The notes under the pieces: model-generated
The model's input: the letters and a program-made list of their open reading frames with translations, nothing else
Told to the model about the DNA's origin: nothing
Databases searched by the model: none
Source of the DNA: Hyphomicrobiaceae bacterium
GTDB taxonomy: Bacteria; Pseudomonadota; Alphaproteobacteria; Rhizobiales; Hyphomicrobiaceae
DNA length: 33,551 nucleotides
Direction: 5' to 3'
Assembly: GCA_002919265.1 (NCBI GenBank)
Contig: PKEY01000086.1
Location: forward strand, 1 to 33,551
Position numbers and translations under genes: made by a program
In this document: in pieces, positions 8,484 to 15,618 of the stretch
Layout: each line of letters begins with the position of its first letter
Position numbering within the stretch: the stretch's first letter is position 1

Positions 8484-8733
8484 ACTGGCGCTCCTTGCAG
8501 CGGGTAGAGCTGATCGTCCGCCCGCGTACTCCCAAGCACCTCCCTCCCATGGTCGCGCATGCAACCACGGTCGCCCTAATTGATCGAAGGCTATGACCAC
8601 GTGATGGCGCAATCAGGAAAAGATCGTGGTTTCAGGGAAATAGTCGGGCAGGCTGAAACGTCGTTGCCACAGCACGGAATGATGCGTGCCATCCTTGCTT
8701 GACGCGCCCTTTCGACCGAGGTCTGACGTTGAG

Positions 8734-8768
8734 AAAAACGAGAGCACCCGGGGGATGATCCCGGGTGC
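8734..8768 (-). terminator. Intrinsic terminator of the hydroxyacid dehydrogenase gene
   Basis: A perfect 9-bp stem GCACCCGGG / CCCGGGTGC (8760-8768 and 8744-8752) with a 7-base loop is followed on the minus strand, after CTCTCG, by TTTTT (8738-8734). It begins eight bases beyond the stop codon. The short gap between stem and T-run slightly weakens it, but the structure is otherwise classical. Confidence 0.8.
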
Positions 8769-8775
8769 GAGCTGC

Positions 8776-9774
8776 TCAGAACATTGCTGGATGCACCCGA
8801 TCTGGCGGGGCATGTCCGTCGAAGAAGGTCTTGATGTTGATGATAACCTTCTCGCCCATGTCGATGCGCCCTTCGACGGTAGCCGAACCCATGTGGGGCA
8901 GGACGACGACGCGCTTTGAAGCGAGCAGCTTGGGATTGATAGCCGGCTCGTGCTCGAACACGTCGAGCCCTGCGCCTGCGATTGCACCGGCCTCGATCAG
9001 TCGCGCGAGCTCGTTTTCGTCGATCACCTCACCGCGCGCCGTGTTCACGATGTAGGCGGTGGGCTTCAGCAGCCTTAGCCGGCGCGCGGACAATAGATGA
9101 TAAGTGGCCGGCGTATGTGGGCAGTTCACCGAGATGATGTCCATCCGAGCGAGCATCTGGTCGAGGCTGTCCCAGTAGGTCGCCTCAAGCTCTTGCTCGA
9201 TCTCTTCAGCGACAGGGCGCCGGTTATGGTAATGGATTTGCAAACCGAATGCTCTCGCCCGCCGCGCGACAGCCTGGCCAATGCGCCCCATGCCGATGAT
9301 GCCGAGCCGCTTGCCGTAAATCCGATGACCGAGCATCCACGTCGGCGACCAGCCTGGCCATTCGTGGGCGTGCTCCTTGAGATACATTGTTCCTTCCGCG
9401 ACACGACGCGCCACCGCGAGGATCAGCGCCATGGTCATGTCAGCGGTGTCCTCGGTGAGAACGCCCGGCGTGTTCGTGACCGTGATTCCGCGGTTGCGGG
9501 CCGTATCGAGGTCGATGTTGTCGACCCCCGTGCCGAAGTTCGCAATCAGCTTCAACTGCGGCCCTGCCTGAGACAGCACGGTGCGATCAATCCGGTCCGT
9601 CACCGTGGGCACCAGCACGTCAGCAACCTTTACGGCCTCGATGAGCTCGCTTTGGCTCATGGGCTTGTCGTCTACGTTGAGCCGCGTGTTGAACAGCTCA
9701 CGCATACGGGTTTCGACGACATCGGGGAGCTTGCGTGTGACAATGACGAGAGGTTTCTTGCCCGCGGTTGGCAT
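8776..9774 (-). CDS. D-2-hydroxyacid dehydrogenase, glyoxylate/hydroxypyruvate reductase type
   Basis: This 332-residue cytosolic enzyme reduces a 2-oxoacid to the D-2-hydroxyacid with NAD(P)H. The catalytic triad is Arg247 (VNTARGEVID), Glu276 (DVFEHEP) and His294 (LPHMGSAT), with the same spacing as in human GRHPR. The nucleotide-binding motif is GMGRIGQ at 161-167, and NFGTGVDNID at 79-88 is the substrate loop. The Arg-Arg after the second Rossmann strand (HNRRP) suggests NADP(H). Overall it is closest to GyaR-type glyoxylate reductases, which serve C1/C2 metabolism in methylotrophic and related alphaproteobacteria; the substrate is inferred. No strong SD precedes the ATG. It is divergent from the SH3 protein gene. 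Confidence 0.92.
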   Translation of the reverse strand: MPTAGKKPLVIVTRKLPDVVETRMRELFNTRLNVDDKPMSQSELIEAVKVADVLVPTVTDRIDRTVLSQAGPQLKLIANFGTGVDNIDLDTARNRGITVTNTPGVLTEDTADMTMALILAVARRVAEGTMYLKEHAHEWPGWSPTWMLGHRIYGKRLGIIGMGRIGQAVARRARAFGLQIHYHNRRPVAEEIEQELEATYWDSLDQMLARMDIISVNCPHTPATYHLLSARRLRLLKPTAYIVNTARGEVIDENELARLIEAGAIAGAGLDVFEHEPAINPKLLASKRVVVLPHMGSATVEGRIDMGEKVIINIKTFFDGHAPPDRVHPAMF

Positions 9775-9977
9775 GGGTGATTCTGTTGTCAGCTAGTACG
9801 CACCAAAGGCGAAGTTCTTCGAGCAATTGCGATGTGCCCTGCGACTGTCTAACAGAAGCACCACCCGAAGACAAAGTGATGGAGCATCGCAAGTTAGGGT
9901 CTTCCAGCGTCACCTAGACCAACCATCTAAGTCGGCATGGGCGAAGTCCGGATGCATCGGCGGGGGTCAAAAAACGG

Positions 9978-10541
9978 ATGGCAGGGTTAATTCGAGCCTT
10001 TGCTGCAGCGATGGTGATCTCGACGACATTAATCGGTCTTGAGCCGTGGCCGGCGTGGGGGCAGGCGGCAATAGGCATGCCGCAGAAGCGAGGAAGCTCG
10101 AGTGGGTTGGCCCTTCCACGCTTCGTCAGCCTTAAGGCGGATCGGGTCAACCTGCGCAGCGGGCCGGGGACTGAGTATCCGACGATCTGGGTATTCAACC
10201 GCGCTGGGCTGCCGGTGGAAGTGTTGAACGAGTTCGAGTCCTGGCGTCAGATCAGAGACGCTGAGGGATCGACCGGTTGGGTTCTGTACTCGATGCTTTC
10301 GGGGCGCCGGACCGCGCTGGTTCTTCCGTGGGAGCTCAAGAAGGGAAAGGCGCCTCCGCAAACACCGCTCCGCAGCGATGACCGGGCCAACGCCCGGCCT
10401 GTTGCCTTTGTGGAAGCTGGCGTGATCGCGAATATCAGCCGTTGCGATGGGCGGTGGTGTCTTGTCGTGATCGGCAATTACAGGGGCTACATCGAGCAGA
10501 ACAAGCTGTGGGGCGTGTACGAAGGCGAAGTGATCAACTGA
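9978..10541 (+). CDS. Exported bacterial SH3-domain protein
   Basis: This 187-residue protein has a hydrophobic N-terminal signal segment (about residues 5-29, likely cleaved after WGQA) and two SH3-like modules. The first is at about 50-112, with VNLRSGPGTEYPTIWVFNRA and GWVLYSMLSGRR; the second, shorter, is at about 140-182, with CDGRWCLVVIGNYRGYIEQ and two cysteines that could form a disulfide. Such SH3_4/DUF1058 proteins are periplasmic and are thought to bind cell-wall peptides; a precise role is unknown. The only SD-like base run is GG right at the ATG, so the start is less certain. It is convergent with irr. Confidence 0.88.
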   Translation: MAGLIRAFAAAMVISTTLIGLEPWPAWGQAAIGMPQKRGSSSGLALPRFVSLKADRVNLRSGPGTEYPTIWVFNRAGLPVEVLNEFESWRQIRDAEGSTGWVLYSMLSGRRTALVLPWELKKGKAPPQTPLRSDDRANARPVAFVEAGVIANISRCDGRWCLVVIGNYRGYIEQNKLWGVYEGEVIN

Positions 10542-10558
10542 GCTTGCTCAGCAGATCA
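10531..10558. terminator. Symmetrical hairpin between the convergent SH3 gene and irr
   Basis: TGATC (10531-10535) pairs with GATCA (10554-10558), and inside it CTGAG (10538-10542) pairs with CTCAG (10547-10551), around a 4-base loop. It covers the SH3 stop codon and lies 15 bases from the irr stop. No T-run follows on either strand, so a true intrinsic terminator is not proven. Confidence 0.4.
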
Positions 10559-10573
10559 GCCAACCACGCTCGA

Positions 10574-11014
10574 TTATTTCCCTTCGACCGTAACGGGGAC
10601 GAGACGCACCACCACGTCGACGTGCGAGATGCGCATGCCCTCGGGCGGCTCCGGTAGGCCGTCAATGGTGATGCTGTTCCCCGGGATATCGATCAGCCGG
10701 CCGTCGGTCTCGACGAGGAAATGGTTGTGATTCGACGTATTGGTGTCGAAGTAGGCCTTCGTACCGTCAACAGCGATCTCGCGCAGGAGGCCGGCACGCT
10801 TAAACTGATGCAGCGTGTTGTAAACCGTTGCGAGTGAAACCCGCTCGCCAGCGGCTACCGCTTCGGCGTGAAGCATCTCGGCAGTAACGTGACGATCCTC
10901 GCCGCCAAACAACAGTGATCCGAGCGCCAGCCGCTGCCGAGTCGGACGCAAGCCAGCACGGCGCAGTAGCTGCACCAAGTCGGATTCCGGCTTGTCCTGT
11001 GCTTGGTATTCCAT
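10574..11014 (-). CDS. irr: Irr, heme-responsive iron regulator of the Fur family
   Basis: Irr represses or activates iron and heme genes in Rhizobiales and is controlled by heme rather than by bound iron. This 146-residue protein has the Fur fold: DNA-binding domain at residues 12-85 with PTRQRLALGSLLF and the recognition helix VSLATVYNTLHQFKRAGLLRE, then the dimer domain. It contains no cysteine, as in Irr and unlike Fur/Zur/PerR with structural zinc. The histidine cluster bound by heme in Bradyrhizobium Irr (HHH) reads NHNHF here, and the N-terminal GCPWHD heme motif is absent. ATG 11014 lies 30 bases below a good promoter; TTG 11026 is an alternative. It is divergent from fabA, as in many Rhizobiales. 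Confidence 0.93.
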   Translation of the reverse strand: MEYQAQDKPESDLVQLLRRAGLRPTRQRLALGSLLFGGEDRHVTAEMLHAEAVAAGERVSLATVYNTLHQFKRAGLLREIAVDGTKAYFDTNTSNHNHFLVETDGRLIDIPGNSITIDGLPEPPEGMRISHVDVVVRLVPVTVEGK

Positions 11015-11038
11015 TCCCGTAATCAATTGAAATCATTC

Positions 11039-11079
11039 CGCTGCCACAAAACTATAGGCAGCGTTTGATTGAGGAGCAA
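11039..11079 (-). promoter_or_regulatory. irr promoter with palindromic operator candidate
   Basis: On the minus strand, TTGCTC (11079-11074) and TATAGT (11056-11051) are separated by exactly 17 bases; the -10 matches the consensus at five of six positions. A perfect 7-bp inverted repeat, GGCAGCG (11057-11063) and CGCTGCC (11039-11045), brackets the -10 box with an 11-base spacer and covers the expected start site near 11044. This looks like an operator where a dimer would block polymerase. It does not resemble the TTTAGAA-type iron control element. Confidence 0.6.
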
Positions 11080-11123
11080 GGCGCCGACCTGCTGCAACCG
11101 ACGGTCGAGATCCACCATTCTGG

Positions 11124-11152
11124 CTTGACGCACCGGTCGTTTGCCTTTTTGA
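11124..11152 (+). promoter_or_regulatory. Possible fabA promoter
   Basis: CTTGAC (11124-11129) is the alphaproteobacterial -35 consensus; 17 bases later is TTTTGA (11147-11152), a poor -10. The start site would be near 11159, leaving an 88-base leader before fabA. It rests mainly on the -35. Confidence 0.35.
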
Positions 11153-11246
11153 AGTGTTAAGAAGTGGTAAAGAGTGTGGTAGATACGCGCGGGCTGAGGT
11201 ATGCGCCGCAACGGACGAAATTTCAAGGGGCGATACAAAGGGCGCT

Positions 11247-11789
11247 ATGGCGGAAAGGCGGTCGAGTTACGAATATGAGGATCTGTTGGCGTGTGCCCGC
11301 GGTGAGCTGTTTGGCCCGGGTAACGCGCAGTTGCCACTACCGCCAATGCTGATGTTCGATCGTATCTCGTTGATCAGCGAAGAGGGTGGGGCGCACGGAA
11401 AGGGGCAGGTCAAGGCCGAGCTGGCCGTTGCCGGCAATCCGCAGTGCGAGTGGTTCTTCTCGTGCCATTTCAAGGGCGATCCGGTCATGCCTGGATGCCT
11501 GGGGCTCGATGCTCTCTGGCAGCTTACTGGATTCTTCCTCGGTTGGCTTGGTGCTCCTGGCCGTGGCCGGGCGCTGGGCGTGGGTGAGGTGAAGTTCACA
11601 GGCATGGTGCTGCCGACCGTTAAACGGGTCGAATACATTGTCGACCTGAAGCGCATCATCCTTCGCAAGCTGAAGCTCGCCATTGCCGACGGTAGTCTTC
11701 TGGCAGACGGCCAGCTGATTTACTCCGCACAGGATCTGCGGGTCGGTCTGTTCGAGCCTGGGCAGGATACGAGCGCACAACCCGCCTAA
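11247..11789 (+). CDS. fabA: Bifunctional 3-hydroxydecanoyl-ACP dehydratase/isomerase
   Basis: FabA dehydrates 3-hydroxydecanoyl-ACP and isomerises trans-2- to cis-3-decenoyl-ACP, the branch point of anaerobic-type unsaturated fatty acid synthesis. The 180-residue hot-dog-fold protein has active-site His74 in [22 protein letters not shown] and Asp88 in the same segment, spaced as in E. coli. AAAGGG just upstream of the ATG at 11247 supports the start; the frame is open further upstream, but those residues are unlike FabA. It is followed by fabB and fabI, giving the unsaturated-branch cassette typical of Hyphomicrobiales next to irr. Confidence 0.97.
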   Translation: MAERRSSYEYEDLLACARGELFGPGNAQLPLPPMLMFDRISLISEEGGAHGKGQVKAELAVAGNPQCEWFFSCHFKGDPVMPGCLGLDALWQLTGFFLGWLGAPGRGRALGVGEVKFTGMVLPTVKRVEYIVDLKRIILRKLKLAIADGSLLADGQLIYSAQDLRVGLFEPGQDTSAQPA

Positions 11790-11863
11790 CCAATTGCGTC
11801 CGGTGCGACCGGGCGAAAACCTGGCATCAGACCTCCCCTGTGGAGGCCGGAAAGGGTCGGACT

Positions 11864-13093
11864 ATGAGACGGGTCGTCGTGACCGGAATGGGCATTGTTT
11901 CCAGCATCGGGAACAGCACTCAGGAAGTGCTTGCTTCCCTAAGGGAAGCAAAGTCCGGCATTGTCAGATCGGATAAGTACGCGGAGCTGGGATTCCGTTG
12001 CCAGGTTCACGGCGAGCCGAAGATTGCGTGGGAAGAGATGGTTCCCCGTAAGCCGAAGCGGTTCATGGGGCCGGGCACGGCCTGGAATTACATCGCCATG
12101 GTGCAGGCCATCCGCGATGCTGGACTGACCGAAAAGGAGGTCCAGAGCGAGCGCACGGGCATCATCATGGGCGCCGGAGGACCCTCGACTAGCGCGATTG
12201 TTCGCGCGGCGCTTATTGCGCAGGAAAAGGAGCCGAAGAAGGTTGGCCCGTTCGAGGTGCCGAAGGCTATGTGCTCCGGTCCTTCCGGGACTTTGGCGAC
12301 AGCCTTTCAAATCCACGGCGTCAACTATTCCATCTCATCTGCGTGCGCCACCTCGGCCCATTGCATCGGCAACGCAGCCGAGCTCATTCAGTGGGGCAAG
12401 CAGGACATCATGTTCGCTGGCGGTTGCGAGGAGCTGGACTGGACGCTTTCGGTGCTCTTCGACGCCATGGGCGCCATGTCCTCGGCCTTCAACGACCAGC
12501 CCGAGCGGGCCAGTCGTGCCTATGACAAGCATCGCGACGGGTTCGTCATTGCTGGCGGCGCAGGGGTTCTCGTCCTCGAGGAATACGAGCACGCCAAGGC
12601 GCGGGGCGCGAAGATCTACGGTGAGCTTGTCGGCTACGGCGCCACGTCGGACGGCTACGACATGGTGGCCCCGTCGGGAGAAGGCGCGGTGCGCTGCATG
12701 CGCGCAGCCCTAAAAGGCTGGGATGGCAAGGGCGTCGGACGGGTCGACTACATCAATCCGCACGCCACGGCGACGCCGATCGGGGACCTTAAGGAGATCG
12801 AGGCAATTCGCGAGGTGTTCGGCGACGATGTGCCACCTATCTCCGCGACCAAGTCCTTGACAGGTCATTCACTCGGCGCAATTGGAGTTCAGGAAGCAAT
12901 CTTCTCGCTCTTGATGATGAACAACGGTTTCATCTGCAAGAGCGCCAATATCGACGAACTGGATCCAGCATTTGAAGACATTCCCATCGTGCGCGAGAGG
13001 CGCGATGGGGTCGAGCTTAACTGTGTCATGTCGAATAGCTTCGGATTTGGCGGGACGAATGCCACGTTGGTATTCCGCCGCGCAGACGGTTAG
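11864..13093 (+). CDS. fabB: 3-oxoacyl-ACP synthase I
   Basis: FabB elongates cis-3-decenoyl-ACP and other acyl-ACPs by condensation with malonyl-ACP. The 409-residue thiolase-fold enzyme has the Cys-His-His triad: Cys161 in [10 protein letters not shown], His300 in [12 protein letters not shown] and His335 in [10 protein letters not shown]. The second motif has Ala-Ala in place of the usual Gly-Ser (HGTSTP). The C-terminal [15 protein letters not shown] is standard. The ATG at 11864 follows AAAGGG and gives the usual [10 protein letters not shown] start; the GTG at 11840 is less likely. It lies 74 bases after fabA, so co-transcription is expected. Confidence 0.96.
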   Translation: MRRVVVTGMGIVSSIGNSTQEVLASLREAKSGIVRSDKYAELGFRCQVHGEPKIAWEEMVPRKPKRFMGPGTAWNYIAMVQAIRDAGLTEKEVQSERTGIIMGAGGPSTSAIVRAALIAQEKEPKKVGPFEVPKAMCSGPSGTLATAFQIHGVNYSISSACATSAHCIGNAAELIQWGKQDIMFAGGCEELDWTLSVLFDAMGAMSSAFNDQPERASRAYDKHRDGFVIAGGAGVLVLEEYEHAKARGAKIYGELVGYGATSDGYDMVAPSGEGAVRCMRAALKGWDGKGVGRVDYINPHATATPIGDLKEIEAIREVFGDDVPPISATKSLTGHSLGAIGVQEAIFSLLMMNNGFICKSANIDELDPAFEDIPIVRERRDGVELNCVMSNSFGFGGTNATLVFRRADG

Positions 13094-13221
13094 TTAGCTA
13101 GTCATGCCGCGGCGGTCTTGGGGCGATCGCTCCGTCAAGGCAGCCGAGCATGAGATTTCAAAGACGTGCAATCGGGTGGTTTGAAGTTGACGCGCTTGCG
13201 CGCACAAGATCAGGAGCTTCC

Positions 13222-14082
13222 ATGACAGAGACCGACATCGCGAAGCCGGGCCCCCTCATGGCGGGAAAACGGGGCCTCGTCATGGGAGTTGCGAACGACC
13301 GCTCGATCGCTTGGGGCATCGCGCGTGTTCTGGCCGGGCATGGGGCGAAGCTCGCCTTCACCTATCAGGGCGAGGCATTCGGCCGGCGCGCCATACCGCT
13401 CGCAAAGTCGGTCGGATCCGAGATTATCGTTCCCTGCGACGTCAGCGATCTCTCAACGGTCGACAACGTTTTCGCCGAGATCAAGAAGACTTGGGGCACC
13501 CTCGACTTCGTCGTGCACGCGCTGGCCTTCTCCGATCGGCGTGAGCTTGCCGGTCGATACGCCGATACAACCCGTGAGAACTTCATCAATACGATGGTGA
13601 TCTCCTGCTTTTCCTTCACGGAGATCGCCAAGAGGGCCGCGGAGCTGATGCCGAACGGCGGTTCGCTTCTGACGCTCACCTATGGTGGATCCCGGCGCTG
13701 GGTGCCGTCTTACAACGTGATGGGCGTTGCCAAGGCTGCGCTGGAAGCCTCCGTCATCTATCTCGCGTCGGATTTTGGGCCGAGGGGCATCAGGGTTAAC
13801 GCTCTGTCTGCTGGTCCCATGCGGACCCTTGCTGGCTCGGGCATCTCAGATGCGCGCGTTATCTTCAATTACCAGCGGGATCATGCCCCGCTTCGGCGCA
13901 CGCCCACGCTCGACGAGGTCGGTGGTGCAGCGCTTTACTTGCTCTCACCCCTCTCCGGCGCGGTGACGGGCGAAATCCACTTCGTCGACTGCGGCTACAA
14001 CACGGTCGCGATGCCGAGCCTCGAGGCGCTGAAGGAGCAAGAGGCGGACGCAGAAGCTGCCGGCCGCACCGTGTCGGATTGA
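13222..14082 (+). CDS. fabI: Enoyl-ACP reductase (NADH)
   Basis: FabI reduces trans-2-enoyl-ACP in the last step of each elongation round. The 286-residue SDR-type protein has GVANDRSIAWGIA at 22-34 (the divergent FabI nucleotide motif), LTYGGSRRWVPSYNVMGVAK with Tyr154, Tyr164 and Lys171 matching E. coli Tyr146/Tyr156/Lys163, and NALSAGPMRTLAGSGI as the substrate-lid region. AGGAG seven bases before the ATG at 13222 sets the start. It ends the fabA-fabB-fabI cluster, with a 128-base gap after fabB in which I see no terminator. Confidence 0.96.
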   Translation: MTETDIAKPGPLMAGKRGLVMGVANDRSIAWGIARVLAGHGAKLAFTYQGEAFGRRAIPLAKSVGSEIIVPCDVSDLSTVDNVFAEIKKTWGTLDFVVHALAFSDRRELAGRYADTTRENFINTMVISCFSFTEIAKRAAELMPNGGSLLTLTYGGSRRWVPSYNVMGVAKAALEASVIYLASDFGPRGIRVNALSAGPMRTLAGSGISDARVIFNYQRDHAPLRRTPTLDEVGGAALYLLSPLSGAVTGEIHFVDCGYNTVAMPSLEALKEQEADAEAAGRTVSD

Positions 14083-14226
14083 GGATTACCGTTGCCAGCC
14101 ATTGTTAACTTGGTGCGGGGTATGCTCGCTTTGCCCTGCATCCAGCACAAAGGCGTGCCAGTTCTTGCTGACAGGAAGAGCAGGGCGTTTCGGTGCTCAC
14201 GGCACCTCGGCATGGCATGAGCCGAT

Positions 14227-15084
14227 ATGATTGGCGTTTTCGATTCCGGCCTTGGCGGCTTGACGGTCTTACGTGCTCTCGTCGCGCGCTTTCCAGCCCT
14301 CTCGTTCGTCTATCTTGGCGACCACGCTAACGTTCCCTACGGCAACAGGCCGTCGGATGAAGTCTTCGAGCTGACGCGTGCCTGCGTCGAACGGCTGTTT
14401 CGACTGGGCTGCCGCCTGGTTCTGCTTGGGTGCAATACCGCGACAGCTGTCGCCGCGCGGCGGCTTCAACAGGAATGGCTGCCGGTCGGCGGATACGCAG
14501 GGCACAATGTACTGGGTATCGTGGCGCCGACAGTGGAAGCGGCGACGCAAACACCTTGGGCCATTTCGACCCCCCAATACCCTCAGAAATACAACACGGA
14601 TCTTATCGCTGTATTCGGTACGCAGCGCACGATCGCCTCGAACGTCTACCCGCAGGAGATCAGCAAGCGCTGTCCACTCGTGCGTGTGGTGCAGCAGGTG
14701 TGTCCAGAGCTTGCCGGGGCAATCGAGGAAGACAGGCCAACGCCTGAGCTCGACAGGATCGTTTCCAAGGCCGTCGATGACTTGATGGTGAAGACGGGCG
14801 GAGAAGCGCCACACCGCGCAATTCTAGGCTGTACGCACTACGCTCTTATCGAACATCTTTTTCGTGAGCATTTGCCCAGCTCGACGAGAATTATGTCCCA
14901 GCCGCAAATCGTTGCGGACAGCTTGGAAGACTATTTAACCCGTCACCCAGAATACGCATCTGCAACCAATGACGGCGAAAGAGTGCTTTTCCTTACAACA
15001 GGCGAGCCGGAACGCATTAACGCTCGCGCACGGATTTTCTGGCCGGATATTAATCAATTTAAAAGCGCATCAGATTTTCTCTAA
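14227..15084 (+). CDS. murI: Glutamate racemase
   Basis: MurI interconverts L- and D-glutamate in the cytosol, supplying D-glutamate for peptidoglycan. The 285-residue protein has FDSGLGGLTVLRAL (5-18), GDHANVPYGNRP (31-42), the first catalytic cysteine Cys69 in LLGCNTATA and the second, Cys202, in ILGCTHYALI with His204. The first cysteine motif is GCNTATA rather than the commoner ACNTASA. The last 60 residues are less conserved. The 144 bases upstream show no obvious regulatory element; the start is the first ATG and gives the canonical N-terminus. Possible co-transcription with fabI. Confidence 0.93.
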   Translation: MIGVFDSGLGGLTVLRALVARFPALSFVYLGDHANVPYGNRPSDEVFELTRACVERLFRLGCRLVLLGCNTATAVAARRLQQEWLPVGGYAGHNVLGIVAPTVEAATQTPWAISTPQYPQKYNTDLIAVFGTQRTIASNVYPQEISKRCPLVRVVQQVCPELAGAIEEDRPTPELDRIVSKAVDDLMVKTGGEAPHRAILGCTHYALIEHLFREHLPSSTRIMSQPQIVADSLEDYLTRHPEYASATNDGERVLFLTTGEPERINARARIFWPDINQFKSASDFL

Positions 15085-15192
15085 TTATTTATATGCATGA
15101 CGACAGATAATGCTCGTCAGCGTACAGAATAAAAGTGATTTTTCGGCCCTGAATTTGCCAAATCTCCTTCCGATCTCGGAACTTTCTTCTTC

Positions 15193-15217
15193 TGGTGACA
15201 GTTACCAACTCTGGTAA
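15193..15217. promoter_or_regulatory. Tandem palindromic half-sites before the small secreted gene
   Basis: Three half-sites occur in 25 bases: TGGT (15193-15196), TTACCA (15202-15207) and TGGTAA (15212-15217). The second and third form a perfect 6-bp inverted repeat with a 4-base spacer, and the first and second form an imperfect 15-base palindrome. They sit 23 bases upstream of the start codon, so they could be an operator or a leader hairpin. No promoter is clearly visible in the AT-rich 15085-15190. Confidence 0.35.
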
Positions 15218-15239
15218 TGATCTAGTGAAGGAGGCCAAG

Positions 15240-15533
15240 ATGGGTAGAAAGTTTGCCTTCGCACTCGCGGGCGCTGTGCTTGGATTGGGCGTCGCTGTTT
15301 CGGCTGCCAGTGCAGCTCCGGGATCGCTTGCGCCTCTGCACGGAGCAGCTAACGCCGACAGCCTCGTTCAGAAAACACACGGCTTCCATCGGAGCTGCGT
15401 CAACCATCGCGGCTGGTGGCATCGACATGTCTCCAGGGGACGCGCTGTTTCATGCCGTGTGCGTCCACGGGTATATCGCCATTGCTACTTTGACCGGCGT
15501 GGGAAGAGGGTCTGCGTTTGGCGCAGGCGCTGA
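15240..15533 (+). CDS. Small secreted Cys/Arg-rich basic protein
   Basis: The 97-residue product starts with a clear signal peptide (MGRKFAFALAGAVLGLGVAV, cleavage expected after SAASA or SAASAA). The mature part of about 70 residues is strongly basic, with many Arg and His residues and four cysteines (Cys in HRSCVNHRGWWHRH, VSCRVRP, YRHCYFD and KRVCVWRRR), so two disulfides are possible. AGGAGG six bases before the ATG at 15240 is one of the best SDs in the window and implies strong translation. Similar short exported basic proteins occur widely in Hyphomicrobiales without known function. It is followed by a strong terminator, so it is a single-gene transcript. Confidence 0.8.
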   Translation: MGRKFAFALAGAVLGLGVAVSAASAAPGSLAPLHGAANADSLVQKTHGFHRSCVNHRGWWHRHVSRGRAVSCRVRPRVYRHCYFDRRGKRVCVWRRR

Positions 15534-15561
15534 CCGATTCAGCTACTAAAGCGGGACCAAA

Positions 15562-15597
15562 AGAAAAGGGCTGGCTCAATCGAGCCAGCCCTTTTCT
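15562..15597. terminator. Strong bidirectional intrinsic terminator
   Basis: A perfect 16-bp stem (15562-15577 with 15582-15597, central GGGCTGGCTC / GAGCCAGCCC) with loop AATC. The stem ends in A-run/T-run on both sides (CCCTTTTCT either way), so it terminates both the secreted-protein gene ending at 15533 and the pnp end of the long minus-strand operon at 15619. Confidence 0.92.
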
Positions 15598-15618
15598 CGT
15601 TTACCCTTGTTGGTCGCG

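Noticed and set aside
8613..8987. 124-codon minus-strand ORF overlapping the hydroxyacid dehydrogenase end
   Set aside because: It overlaps the conserved C-terminus of the dehydrogenase in another frame and crosses its terminator.
9827..9892. 8-bp inverted repeat TTGCGATG / CATCGCAA in the dehydrogenase/SH3 divergent spacer
   Set aside because: The 50-base separation and lack of promoter context make chance likely; too weak to call an operator.
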